Below, piece by piece: positions 14,718 to 22,662 of a stretch of 36,339 nt of DNA. Every line of letters starts with the position of its first letter. The stretch's first letter is position 1. The position numbers and the translations under genes are program-made. The stretch covers positions 1 to 36,339 of the forward strand of contig JACPEP010000044.1 in assembly GCA_016183425.1 (NCBI GenBank), read 5' to 3'. The stretch comes from Chloroflexota bacterium (GTDB lineage Bacteria > Chloroflexota > Dehalococcoidia > JACPEP01). The notes under the pieces were generated by a model, which worked only from the letters and a program-made list of their open reading frames with translations, searched no databases and was not told the origin of the DNA.

Positions 14718-15560
14718 CTAGGGGTGGCCCGTGACCACAATGACGCCCATGGCGCCGGGCCCTATGTGGGCGCCAATGACGGCACAGCAGGTAGAAACCA
14801 GGATTCGCTCCCGGGGCAGCTTCGTCTCCAGACGCCGTGCCAGTTCCTGGGCCTCCTCAGGGGTGGTGGTGTAGACAACGGCCGCCTCCTCTATTTCGCC
14901 GGAGTCCTCGACAAGGGAGTATAGGGCTTCCAAAGCCCGGGGACGAGTGCGCACCTGCTTCAAAGGAACGATCTCCCCATCCCTCACGGCCAGGATGGGT
15001 TTCACCTGGAGGAGAGAACCCAGGAGGGCCTGAGCCTTTCCGATGCGCCCCCCCATCTCCAGGTATTTCAGGGTGTCTACCATGAGATAAGTGCGGGTTC
15101 GCCGAAGGGTGTCCTGGGCTGCTTGGGCAGCCTCTTTCAGGCTGGCCCCTGACCGCGCCGCCCGGACGGCGGCAAGGACAGCGAAGCCCGTACCCATGGA
15201 GCCGGTAAAAGAGTCCATCACCCGAAGGGAGCCTTCCACCCCCACCTCCTGGCTAGCAGTGAGGGCCGACTGATAGGTGCCGCTGAGACGAGAAGATATA
15301 TGAATAGAAAGAACCTGGTCACCCCTTTCCACCATCTGGCGGTACACCCGAAGGAAGTCCCCCACCGGAGGCTGGGAGGTGGCGGGCATGGTTAGACTCT
15401 CCTCCAGCCGGGCGAAGAACTGGTCGTTGTCCATGTCTATCCCGTCTCGGTAGCTCTCCTGGCCAAAACGGACAGTCAGGGGCACCACCGTTATGCCCAA
15501 CTCCTGGACGAGCATGGGAGGTATATCGCAGGTGCTATCCGTTACCACTCTAATGGCCAC
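14718..15560 (-). CDS. DegV family fatty-acid-binding protein (FakB-like)
   Basis: About 280 aa. IRVVTDSTCDIPPMLVQELGITVVPLTVRFGQESYRDGIDMDNDQFF is the DegV N-terminal signature, and ISSRLSGTYQSAL is the conserved fatty-acid carboxylate-binding segment. DegV/FakB proteins hold a fatty acid so that FakA can phosphorylate it for membrane lipid synthesis. The FakA-like gene is immediately upstream, ending 18 bp before this start, so the two probably form a functional pair. The GTG at 15560 is preferred over the TTG at 15563 because GAAGG lies six bases upstream of it. Confidence 0.88.
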   Translation of the reverse strand: MAIRVVTDSTCDIPPMLVQELGITVVPLTVRFGQESYRDGIDMDNDQFFARLEESLTMPATSQPPVGDFLRVYRQMVERGDQVLSIHISSRLSGTYQSALTASQEVGVEGSLRVMDSFTGSMGTGFAVLAAVRAARSGASLKEAAQAAQDTLRRTRTYLMVDTLKYLEMGGRIGKAQALLGSLLQVKPILAVRDGEIVPLKQVRTRPRALEALYSLVEDSGEIEEAAVVYTTTPEEAQELARRLETKLPRERILVSTCCAVIGAHIGPGAMGVIVVTGHP

Positions 15561-15578
15561 CAACCACCTTCACTTTCG

Positions 15579-17249
15579 CTACTCTACCGAGACGATATAC
15601 AGGTTGTGGGGTTGACCGCCCCAAACCAACTCCACCTGCTGCCCAGGGTATTCTTCTCTCACCGCCTGGGCCGCCTTTTCTGCCGCCTCGGAGTCGGTGT
15701 CCGCTCCGTAGTACAGGGTGATCACCTCCCCCGTCTCCGCCCCCATCTGAGCCAGGCTGTCGCGTAGAGCGACTATAGGTTCATCGGCCACCACCTTAAG
15801 GTCGCCGTCCAGCAGCGCTACCACCTGGCCGGCTCTAATGCTCAAGGCGCCCACGTGGCTGTCACGAACGGCTATGGCCAGCTCGGCGGTACGAATGGAG
15901 GCCATGGCCCTTTCCATGGCTTGAAGATTGGTAGCGAAGTCAGCGTTGTAGTCTACCGCCAGGAGGGCGGCCACCCCCTGGGGGATGGTGCGGGTGGGGA
16001 TAACGACCACCTCCTTTTTGGTCAGCTCCGGCACCCGACGGGCGGCGGCGATGATGTTGCCTTCGTTGGGCAGAAGAACCACCTGGTCTCCCGTCACCGC
16101 CTCCACCGCCTGCCATAGCTCCTCCACGCTGGGGTTCATAGTGGCCCCCCCGGAGACCACGGCGGTCGCCCCCAGGCCGCGAAAAACCCCCATCAGGCCC
16201 GCACCGGAGGCCACGGCCACCGTGGCCAGAGACAGGGGCGTTTCCTTTCGCCGCAGAGCGAGAAACTGGGCGTGCTGATCCGTCATGTTGTCCACCTTCA
16301 CCTGGTGCAGGCTGCCCAGGGATAGGGCATGGCTGAGCACGGCGCCGGGATCCAGGGTGTGGATGTGGATACGGACCACATTCCCATCTCCAGCCACCAG
16401 AAGGGACTGGCCCATGGCCGTCAGTCGCTGACTTATCTCCTCCCGGTTCAGGGCCTGCCCTTGCACGATGAACTCGGTGCAGTAGCCGAAGGGGTTCTCC
16501 TCCGGATGGAGGATAGGGGGCCTGAGGGGTATCTTCTCTTCCGGCTCCGGTTCCGTATCATCCCCCTTCAGGTAGCGCCGCGCTCCATCCAGGAGGAGGT
16601 AAAGCCCCTGGCCTCCGGCATCCACCACCCCCGCCTCCTTTAGCAGAGGAAGAAGGGAGGGGGTGCGGGCCACGGCCTCTTTGGCCGTCGCCGTGGCTAC
16701 CTCCATAAGGGCGACGGCGTCGCCCTCTCCCTGGTTGACAGCGTCCTGCACCGCCCGGGCGGTGTCTCGAATGACGGTAAGGATGGTGCCCTCCACGGGC
16801 TGGATGAGGGCTTTGTAAGCGGCGGACGTCCCCTCCCCCAGCCCCCGGGCCAGGTCACGGCCGTCCCATCCTACTTTACCGTCCATGCTCCGCGCCAGGC
16901 CGCTCAGTATCTGGGACAGGATGACGCCGCTGTTGCCCCGGGCACCCATGAGGGCTCCCTGGGCCAGGGCTCGGGCCACCGGGGACGCCCCCTCCTCAGA
17001 GCAGCTCTCCGCCTCCCGGAGGGCCGACCTCATGGTCAGGAGCATGTTGGTTCCCGTATCGCCGTCGGGCACCGGAAAGACGTTGATGGCGTTGATGGCC
17101 TCTACGTTGCGTTCCAGGCAACGGGTGGCGGCGGCGAACATGCGCCGCAGGTGGCTGCCGTCCCGTACCGCTAAATTTTGTTCGCTATCACCCCCGCCAG
17201 AAGGCGGTGATGTTTCCCGATACTCACTATCCTGGGGCATACTGGCCAT
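15579..17249 (-). CDS. fakA: DAK-type (YloV/FakA-like) fatty acid kinase subunit
   Basis: 556 aa. The N-terminal DhaL-like ATP-binding domain has AINVFPVPDGDTGTNM and GARGNSGVILSQIL, including the Asp residues that bind ADP-Mg. A middle linker carries EENPFGYCTEFIV and the DhaK-like DAK1_2 domain follows (VVSGGATMNPSVEEL... VVLLPNEGNIIAAA). This is the YloV/FakA architecture. FakA phosphorylates fatty acids presented by DegV/FakB, and a DegV gene follows directly. Start ATG with AAGAGGA upstream. It is divergent from rpmB across a 71-bp gap, an arrangement I recall from other Chloroflexota and Firmicutes. Confidence 0.88.
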   Translation of the reverse strand: MASMPQDSEYRETSPPSGGGDSEQNLAVRDGSHLRRMFAAATRCLERNVEAINAINVFPVPDGDTGTNMLLTMRSALREAESCSEEGASPVARALAQGALMGARGNSGVILSQILSGLARSMDGKVGWDGRDLARGLGEGTSAAYKALIQPVEGTILTVIRDTARAVQDAVNQGEGDAVALMEVATATAKEAVARTPSLLPLLKEAGVVDAGGQGLYLLLDGARRYLKGDDTEPEPEEKIPLRPPILHPEENPFGYCTEFIVQGQALNREEISQRLTAMGQSLLVAGDGNVVRIHIHTLDPGAVLSHALSLGSLHQVKVDNMTDQHAQFLALRRKETPLSLATVAVASGAGLMGVFRGLGATAVVSGGATMNPSVEELWQAVEAVTGDQVVLLPNEGNIIAAARRVPELTKKEVVVIPTRTIPQGVAALLAVDYNADFATNLQAMERAMASIRTAELAIAVRDSHVGALSIRAGQVVALLDGDLKVVADEPIVALRDSLAQMGAETGEVITLYYGADTDSEAAEKAAQAVREEYPGQQVELVWGGQPHNLYIVSVE

Positions 17250-17320
17250 ATTCCTCTTCTTGTGGTATTATTGCTTACTGATTGTACATAGAGAAGGATT
17301 CATCGTAAAGGGGGGAATGG

Positions 17321-17506
17321 GTGGCCAAGTGCGTCGTATGTGGTAAGGCGGTCAGCTTTGGGCACAACGTGAGCCACTCCAAGCGGCGAACCAGGCGGGA
17401 TTGGAGCCCGAATATTCAAAACCGCCTCATGGTTATAAATGGAAAGCGCAAGCGGGTCAGCCTCTGCACCCGATGCTTGAAGAGCGTCTATAAAGTTGCC
17501 TCTTAA
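17321..17506 (+). CDS. rpmB: 50S ribosomal protein L28
   Basis: 61 aa from GTG. MAKCVVCGKAVSFGHNVSHSKRRTRRDWSPNIQ is the L28 signature. CVVC near the N-terminus and CTRC near the C-terminus form a zinc-binding four-cysteine set, so this is the zinc (C+) form. It is transcribed alone, divergently from the fakA-like operon, and ends just before a strong intrinsic terminator. Confidence 0.95.
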   Translation: MAKCVVCGKAVSFGHNVSHSKRRTRRDWSPNIQNRLMVINGKRKRVSLCTRCLKSVYKVAS

Positions 17507-17523
17507 AACGGCGTTCAAACGCC

Positions 17524-17579
17524 TGTAGTCGGCCTCGTCCCCGAGGCCGACAGTCGGGGTCGTCATCGACCCCGACTAC
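17524..17579. repeat. Palindromic dispersed repeat, copy 1 (GTAGTCGG...CCGACTAC)
   Basis: Two hairpins side by side: one from GGCCTCGTCC / CGAGGCC and one from GTCGGGGTCG / CGACCCCGAC, with the outer ends GTAGTCGG and CCGACTAC also complementary. Related copies lie at 18524-18606 and 31076-31130; in the last the two hairpins occur in the opposite order. Here the second hairpin also serves as the rpmB terminator. Confidence 0.75.
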
Positions 17580-17588
17580 TATTTTTTA
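17553..17588 (+). terminator. Intrinsic terminator of rpmB
   Basis: A perfect 10-bp GC-rich stem (GTCGGGGTCG, loop TCAT, CGACCCCGAC) is followed by TACTATTTTTT. The T-run overlaps the last codon of the convergent rpe gene. Confidence 0.8.
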
Positions 17589-18260
17589 GCCCAGGCTGCG
17601 TCGCAGGGCCTCTATGGCCTCGGCCACCGTCTGCCTCTGGTTAAAGATGGCGGAGCCTGCCACCAGCACCTGGGCCCCGGCCCCGACTACCAGAGGCGCT
17701 ATCTGAGGGTTGATGCCCCCATCCACTGACAGATCCGCCCCGGAGCCCGCCTCATCCATAATGCGTCTGAGGCGGGCGACTTTTTTCTCCATGCCGGGGA
17801 TATAGCTCTGTCCCCCGAAGCCCGGGTTGACGGTCATCACCAGGAGCAAGTCCGCCTCCAAAAGCACCTCTTCCAGGGTGGCCAGGGGAGTGGCCGGGTT
17901 GAGGGCCACGCCCGCCCGGAGGCCCAGCTCCTTGATCTGTTGTAGGGTGCGATGCAGGTGAGGGCAGGCCTCCCCGTGGACAGTAATGATGTCGGCGCCG
18001 GCCTGGGCGAAGGCGGGGATAAGGCGTTCCGGGGCCGCTATCATAAGGTGGACATCCAGGGGGAGGTGGGTGTGGGGCCGGATGGCGGCCACGATGGGCG
18101 GCCCCATGGTCAGGTTGGGGACGAAGTGGCCGTCCATGACGTCCACGTGGATGTAGTCGGCGCCGGCGGCGGTGGCCTCTTTGACGGCTTCCCCCAGCCG
18201 GGCGAAGTCGGCGGAGAGGATGGAAGGGGCGAGCTTAATTTTAGTTAAAGACACCCTCAC
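17586..18260 (-). CDS. rpe: Ribulose-phosphate 3-epimerase
   Basis: 224 aa, TIM-barrel enzyme of the pentose phosphate pathway that interconverts ribulose-5-phosphate and xylulose-5-phosphate. LAPSILSADFARLGEAV, DYIHVDVMDGHFVPNLTMGPP, LDVHLMI, MTVNPGFGGQSYIPGM and LSVDGGINPQ contain the metal-binding His/Asp residues and the phosphate-binding loops. Start codon uncertain: GTG at 18260 or 18254, both immediately after a palindromic repeat and without an obvious Shine-Dalgarno. Confidence 0.95.
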   Translation of the reverse strand: MRVSLTKIKLAPSILSADFARLGEAVKEATAAGADYIHVDVMDGHFVPNLTMGPPIVAAIRPHTHLPLDVHLMIAAPERLIPAFAQAGADIITVHGEACPHLHRTLQQIKELGLRAGVALNPATPLATLEEVLLEADLLLVMTVNPGFGGQSYIPGMEKKVARLRRIMDEAGSGADLSVDGGINPQIAPLVVGAGAQVLVAGSAIFNQRQTVAEAIEALRRSLG

Positions 18261-18611
18261 CCCCCTTCGCTACCGCTCAGGGCAAGCTCTGACCCCCTCT
18301 CCCTCAAGGGAGAGGGGGAAGAATAACAATGGGAACTAGGGGACGCCCCTAGAACCCCGTCTAAGGGGCAGAGCCCCTTAGAAATCCCCGATTGTCGATA
18401 GCCCGTCGGCATCATTGGAGACCTTATCTCCTGACCCCCTTCTCCCTCCAGGAGAAGGGGAGATGTAAAGGCGAGAAACCCCATCCCTAACCCTCCTTTG
18501 GCTCATGTTTCCTCTCCGAAATTGTAGGCGGGGTCGTCCCCGACCTCGCCTCGGTGAGTCGCCTTCGGAGACCCGCCTCGTCGGCCTCGGGGACGAGGCC
18601 GACTACCACTT
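18261..18611. repeat. Gene-free cluster of palindromic dispersed repeats
   Basis: Contains CCCCTCTCCCT / AGGGAGAGGGG near 18293-18318 and CCCCTTCTCC (18436-18445) / GGAGAAGGGG (18451-18460). A GC-rich palindrome-like stretch (GGGGACGCCCCTAG, AAGGGGCAGAGCCCCTT) lies at 18339-18380, and copy 2 of the GTAGTCGG repeat at 18524-18606. No gene is seen. Confidence 0.6.
18524..18606. repeat. Palindromic dispersed repeat, copy 2
   Basis: 83 bp. It starts GTAGGCGGGGTCGTCC, carries an inserted middle (TCGGTGAGTCGCCTTCGGAG), and ends with TCGGCCTCGGGGACGAGGCCGA then CTAC, the same half-palindrome as copy 3. The last base lies 6 bp from the stop of the DUF2283 gene. Confidence 0.65.
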
Positions 18612-18818
18612 TCATGGCGACACCTGGTATGTAACGGGAAGCAGCCGCCCCAGATTCAGGTGCTTCGAGGCGTCAAGAATCTCGATGCCCACAATCTTGT
18701 CGCCTTCGCCAATGTCCAGCACGATGTCCTCGGATACTCGTTCATTCACTACTGGTTGCTTTCGGTCATCTAGGCGAATATAGAGGAGGTCTGTCTTGGA
18801 ATCGTAAACGATTTGCAC
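18612..18818 (-). CDS. DUF2283 family protein (orphan)
   Basis: 68 aa. MQIVYDSKTDLLYIRLDDRKQPVVNERVSEDIVLDIGEGDKIVGIEILDASKHL is a clear DUF2283 sequence ('YD---D-LYI-l', 'DigegdkiVGIEIldAs'). The usual DUF4258-like partner gene is missing: the gene upstream on the same strand is a lipoprotein, 31 bp away. Function unknown; probably a remaining half of a TA-like pair. Confidence 0.82.
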   Translation of the reverse strand: MQIVYDSKTDLLYIRLDDRKQPVVNERVSEDIVLDIGEGDKIVGIEILDASKHLNLGRLLPVTYQVSP

Positions 18819-18849
18819 CTTACCCCTACCCTTTTCCTGTCAGAGGCGT

Positions 18850-19563
18850 TTACCGTTCTATAGTCACTGTCCAATTGCCGTCGGCGGCTATATCAAAAGT
18901 GAACGTACCTGCACGTTTTATCCCAACTGCTTTGGCTCCGTCAAAGGAACCGATTACATTTACAAGTAGCTCGACACGTTGGCCATTGTCATCCAGCAGC
19001 CAAATGGCAAAATTGCGCCGACCGTCGTGCGTCATTCGAAATGTAGAAAGGCCTTGACCCAGGCTGAATCTCGGCGAAACCTGCTGGCCTTGTCCTGAAA
19101 AGGTGGTTGGCGCAACAACCTCGGCTGGGCCTCTCGGTTGTTCTATAACGGCTCGCCAGTTGCCGTCAGCAGAGATGTCTAAGACGTATGTGCCTGGGCG
19201 CTCTATTCCGATAGCTTTAGCCCCTTCGAACGGGCCGATTGTGTTTACCAGGAGTTCTATGCGTTCCCCATTGCCATCGAGCAACCAAATGGCAAAATTG
19301 CGCCGACCGTCGTGCGTCATTCGAAAGATGGCCAACCCTTTTGTGAGTTCGAACTTCGGTGGCACCTGTTGGCCACGCCCAGATAGGCTTTGAGGTGCTA
19401 CCGTGGGCACTGGCGAAGGCGTTTTTGTTGCCGTTGCCGTTGCCGTTGCCGTTGCCATAGGGGTCGCTGTTGGTGGTGGCGGTTGTTGCGTTTGTGTGCC
19501 ACATCCCACCAAAAGAATAGTAAGACTGACAAGGCTAAGAAGAACGTGTTTGAAAGCCAACAT
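18850..19563 (-). CDS. Lipoprotein with two tandem ~85-residue repeats
   Basis: 237 aa. A signal peptide with lipobox ends at Cys21 (ILLVGC), so the protein is exported and lipid-anchored. A Thr/Pro/Ala-rich linker follows, containing an (Ala-Thr) run encoded by a hexanucleotide microsatellite. Two repeats come next (about residues 57-143 and 150-237), each with FRMTHDGRRNFAIWLLD, ELLVN.IG and GAKA.GI, and ending DISADGNW or DIAADGNW. About 42 bp are identical between the repeats at DNA level (18999-19040 and 19287-19328), so the duplication is recent or kept homogeneous. Beta-rich, pre-peptidase/lectin-like appearance; the ligand is unknown. Confidence 0.8.
   Translation of the reverse strand: MLAFKHVLLSLVSLTILLVGCGTQTQQPPPPTATPMATATATATATKTPSPVPTVAPQSLSGRGQQVPPKFELTKGLAIFRMTHDGRRNFAIWLLDGNGERIELLVNTIGPFEGAKAIGIERPGTYVLDISADGNWRAVIEQPRGPAEVVAPTTFSGQGQQVSPRFSLGQGLSTFRMTHDGRRNFAIWLLDDNGQRVELLVNVIGSFDGAKAVGIKRAGTFTFDIAADGNWTVTIER
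19427..19456. repeat. Hexanucleotide microsatellite, (GTTGCC)5
   Basis: Five perfect GTTGCC units, encoding alternating Ala-Thr on the - strand in the lipoprotein linker. Six-base units change linker length without shifting the frame. Confidence 0.9.
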
Positions 19564-19598
19564 TACTGTCTCCTTCCTATCCTGACCCCACCCTTCCC

Positions 19599-19628
19599 CT
19601 CACCTGCTCTGGGGCGGTGCCACCGGGG
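19599..19628. repeat. Short echo of the argH 3' end
   Basis: About 29 bp (CTCACCTGCTCTGGGGCGGT then GCCACCGGG) match argH at 19795-19827 with two differences, in the same orientation. It lies on the other side of a nested palindrome from argH. Confidence 0.5.
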
Positions 19629-19657
19629 AGGTTGCGCGCCGCCACCTTGGGGCACCC

Positions 19658-19737
19658 GTCATTGCGAGGGGCCAAGCCCCGAAGCAATCTCAGCGCCACG
19701 AGAAGAGATGCGATTGCTTCGCTTCGCTCGCAATGAC
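19658..19737. repeat. 80-bp nested inverted repeat
   Basis: Outer arms GTCATTGCGAG (19658-19668) and CTCGCAATGAC (19727-19737) are perfect complements. Inner arms GAAGCAATC (19681-19689) and GATTGCTTC (19712-19720) are also perfect. A related, more diverged element lies at 34299-34415. The terminal inverted repeats suggest a MITE-like or REP-like element. Confidence 0.7.
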
Positions 19738-19754
19738 ATACTGGGCGCCACGCT

Positions 19755-21131
19755 CTAAGCGCCCTCTAGCCTTCGCCTCGCCTCGGCCAGTGCCCGCCTC
19801 ACCTGCTCCGGGGCGGTGCCGCCGGGCCGACTCCGCATCGCTAAAGAGGCCGTCACCGTGAGGCTCAGGACATCGGCCTCGAAGAGGGGCGAGAAGCGTT
19901 GATACTCCTCCAGGGAAAGCTCCCCCAGCTCCTTACCCTGCTCCATGGCGTATCTTACCACACTGGCCACCACGCCGTGGGCCTGGCGGAAGGGGAAGCC
20001 CTTTCGCACCAAATAGTCGGCCAGATCGGTAGCCAGGAGGAAGCCCTTTTCCGTGGCCTCCTTCATGCGAGAGGCGTTGACCTTCAGCGTCCCCACCATG
20101 CCGGCGAAGACGCCAAGGGTGGACAGGAGGGTGTCCACGGCGTCGAAAAGGGCTTCCTTATCCTCCTGGAGGTCCCGGTTGTAGGTGAGGGGGAGGCCCT
20201 TCATGGTGGTGAGGAGGGCCATGAGGTGGCCGAAGACCCGCCCCGCCTTGCCCCGCCCCAGCTCGGCCACATCGGGGTTTCGCTTCTGGGGCATGATGCT
20301 GCTTCCCGTGGCGTAGGCATCGGCAACGGCCACGAAGCCGAACTCCTCCGAGGACCAGAGGACGATCTCCTCCGCCAGGCGGGAGAGGTGCATCATGGCT
20401 ATGGAGGCGGCGGCCAGGTACTCGATGACGAAATCCCGGTCGGCCACGGCGTCCATGCTGTTGGCCGATATGCGAGGGAAGCCCAGCTCCCGGGCCAGAA
20501 ACTCCCTGTCCACGGGGTAGGGCGTCCCCGCCAGAGCACTGCTGCCCAGGGGGAGGACGTCGGCGCGTCTCAGGCAGTCCTGGAAGCGCTCCCTGTCCCG
20601 CTCCAGCATCTCAAAGTAGGCCAGGAGGTGGTGAGCCAAGAGGACGGGCTGGGCCCGCTGGAGGTGGGTGTAGCCGGGCATGACGGCGTCCGGGTGGGCC
20701 TCGGCCAGGGTTATCAGGGCCTCCTGAAGCTGGCGCAGGGCCTTCAGGGTATCCCCGACAGCCTCTTTCAGGTAGAGCCTCATGTCCAGGGCCACCTGGT
20801 CGTTGCGGGAGCGGCCGGTGTGGAGCTTCCCCGCCACCTCGCCTATTTTGTCGTGGAGGCGGGCCTCGATGTTCATATGGATGTCCTCCCACTCCTCCCG
20901 AAAGGGGAACTCCCCCCGCTCTATCTCCTCCCGAATGGAGACCAGGCTCATGATGATGATCTCCATCTCCTTATCGGTGAGGATGGCCGCCCGGTTCAGG
21001 GCCTTGGCCTGGGCGATGGAGCCAGCGATGTCGTGGCGATACAGCCGCCGGTCGAAGGCGAGGGAGGCGGTGTATGCTTCCACCGCCTTAGCGGGCTTTT
21101 GGTTGAGGGGGGAGGACGGAGGGTTCATCAA
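19755..21131 (-). CDS. argH: Argininosuccinate lyase
   Basis: 458 aa. Splits argininosuccinate to arginine and fumarate, the last step of arginine synthesis. It carries AYTASLAFDRRLYRHDIAGSIAQAKAL, the EDIHMNIEARL and KLHTGRSRNDQV segments, the GYTHLQRAQP motif and the superfamily signature GSSIMPQKRNPD, whose Ser is the catalytic base. The usual N-terminal LWGGRF is not present; the protein begins MNPPSSPLNQKPAKAVEAYT, so the N-terminus is diverged or the start differs. A short echo of its 3' end lies downstream at 19599-19628. Confidence 0.94.
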   Translation of the reverse strand: MMNPPSSPLNQKPAKAVEAYTASLAFDRRLYRHDIAGSIAQAKALNRAAILTDKEMEIIIMSLVSIREEIERGEFPFREEWEDIHMNIEARLHDKIGEVAGKLHTGRSRNDQVALDMRLYLKEAVGDTLKALRQLQEALITLAEAHPDAVMPGYTHLQRAQPVLLAHHLLAYFEMLERDRERFQDCLRRADVLPLGSSALAGTPYPVDREFLARELGFPRISANSMDAVADRDFVIEYLAAASIAMMHLSRLAEEIVLWSSEEFGFVAVADAYATGSSIMPQKRNPDVAELGRGKAGRVFGHLMALLTTMKGLPLTYNRDLQEDKEALFDAVDTLLSTLGVFAGMVGTLKVNASRMKEATEKGFLLATDLADYLVRKGFPFRQAHGVVASVVRYAMEQGKELGELSLEEYQRFSPLFEADVLSLTVTASLAMRSRPGGTAPEQVRRALAEARRRLEGA

Positions 21132-21244
21132 ATCACAGTTTCCTATTCCCTTGCCACTACCGTGTGTTCCCGAAACCAGTGGGCTGCTATCGGCAGGCCC
21201 ATTATAGCAGATAGGTCTTAACCTAAGCCACCGACCGATACGCC

Positions 21245-21273
21245 TTGACGCCAGAAGCCGCCTTTGATATATT
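21245..21273 (+). promoter_or_regulatory. Putative sigma-70 promoter for the fixC operon
   Basis: TTGACG (21245-21250), a 17-bp spacer and TATATT (21268-21273) fit a sigma-70 promoter well. It points toward fixC, 88 bp downstream of the -10, in the gap divergent from argH. Confidence 0.5.
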
Positions 21274-21295
21274 GAAAGAGCTTATGAAGAGGTGT

Positions 21296-21321
21296 AACCC
21301 CCTGAGTCGGAGACGGGGGTT
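21296..21321 (+). promoter_or_regulatory. Hairpin in the fixC leader, possibly an attenuator
   Basis: AACCCCC (21296-21302) and GGGGGTT (21315-21321) form a 7-bp stem followed by TATTTTAT. It lies between the putative promoter and the fixC start, so it could end transcription early under some condition or be a weak terminator. Confidence 0.4.
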
Positions 21322-21360
21322 TATTTTATGCCGCCGTGAGAAGGCTGGCGATGGGTTACT

Positions 21361-22662
21361 ATGGAAGAAAAGTTTGACGCTATAGTGGTGGGGGCGGGGC
21401 CGGCGGGCACTACGGCGGCCTATCTCCTGGCGAAGGCGGGCCTCAACATTATCCTCCTGGAACGGGGCGATTACCCGGGGACGAAGAACGTTTTCGGCGG
21501 CGTGCTCTATAGCAGCGTCCTCAATCGTCTCATCCCCAACTTCTGGGAGGAGGCCCCGGTGGAAAGGCATGTCTCGGCGCGCCAGTGGTACCTTCTCTCT
21601 CCCACCGACGCCCTCTCCTTTGGCTTTCAGAGCCAGGAGTTCGACTCTCCTCCCTTCAATAACAGCTTCACCGTCCTTCGCTCCCAGTTCGATAGGTGGT
21701 ACGCCGCCAAAGCGGAGGAGGCGGGGGCTTTCCTCATCACCAGCACGGTAGTGGACGACCTTCTCATAGAGGGCGAGCGGGTGGTGGGCGTCCGGGCCCG
21801 TCGAGATGAGGGGGAATTGTACGCTGACGTGGTCATCGCCGCCGACGGCGTGAATTCACTGCTGGCACAAAAAGCTGGCTTCCGGGAGGAGCTGAAGCCG
21901 GAGGCAGTGGCCTTGGGCATTAAAGAGGTTATCGCCCTGCCGACGGCGGTTCTGGAAGAACGCTTTCACATCTCCGGGGACCGGGGCCTGGCTATGGAGT
22001 TCTTCGGCGAGGGGGCGACCAAAGGGCTGGAGGGCAGCGCCTTCCTATACACCAACAAGGATAGCCTCTCCCTGGGAGTGACCGTGGTGCTCAAGTCCCT
22101 CTTCGAGAAAAAAGAGAAATCCGTGGAGCTGGTGGAGCATTTCAAGAGCCATCCCGTGGTCAAGGAGCTAATAAAGGGCGGTGAGCTGAGGGAGTATCAG
22201 GCTCACCTTATTCCCTACGGCAACCGCACACTGCTTACGGGTCTGTGCCGCGACGGTCTCCTGGTGGTGGGGGATGCCGCCGGTCTGGTAAACCCCACCC
22301 TATATTACGAAGGAACCAACATGGCCATGGCCTCGGGAGCCATGGCGGCGGAGGCCATCCTGGCCGCCCGGGAGGAGGGAGACTTTTCCCAGCGCTCCCT
22401 GTCTCGCTACCAGCAAAGGCTGGAACAGAGCTTCGTGGGGCAAGACCTTACTCAGTATCGGGGCTTGGGCCGTCTCATGGAGGAAAGGCCCCAGCTCTAC
22501 ACCTCCTATGCTACCCTCCTCTGCCGCCTAGCGGCGGAGTTCCTGGCGGTGAGGGAGGAACCCCGAGGAATGCGAGAAAGAGCCATGGCCGGGAGAGTAC
22601 AGAAGGAAATGCCCGACCTTTGGGAAGCCTGGCAAACTGTTAGAAGGTGGTATGAAACGTGA
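21361..22662 (+). CDS. fixC: FixC-type electron-transfer flavoprotein:quinone oxidoreductase, flavoprotein part
   Basis: 433 aa. FDAIVVGAGPAGTTAAYLLAKAGLNIILLERGDYPGTKNVFGGVLY is the FAD-binding start of FixC/ETF-QO, and DGLLVVGDAAGLVNPTLYYEGTNMAM is the second FAD motif. It accepts electrons from an electron-transfer flavoprotein and, with FixX, delivers them to the quinone pool. Its stop overlaps the fixX start (22659-22662). No etfAB genes are in the window. The downstream HdrD-like membrane protein suggests one pathway from acyl-CoA oxidation or similar to menaquinone. Confidence 0.92.
   Translation: MEEKFDAIVVGAGPAGTTAAYLLAKAGLNIILLERGDYPGTKNVFGGVLYSSVLNRLIPNFWEEAPVERHVSARQWYLLSPTDALSFGFQSQEFDSPPFNNSFTVLRSQFDRWYAAKAEEAGAFLITSTVVDDLLIEGERVVGVRARRDEGELYADVVIAADGVNSLLAQKAGFREELKPEAVALGIKEVIALPTAVLEERFHISGDRGLAMEFFGEGATKGLEGSAFLYTNKDSLSLGVTVVLKSLFEKKEKSVELVEHFKSHPVVKELIKGGELREYQAHLIPYGNRTLLTGLCRDGLLVVGDAAGLVNPTLYYEGTNMAMASGAMAAEAILAAREEGDFSQRSLSRYQQRLEQSFVGQDLTQYRGLGRLMEERPQLYTSYATLLCRLAAEFLAVREEPRGMRERAMAGRVQKEMPDLWEAWQTVRRWYET

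Noticed and set aside
19899-21221. Long + strand open frame of about 440 codons
   Set aside because: Antisense to argH; no recognisable protein features.
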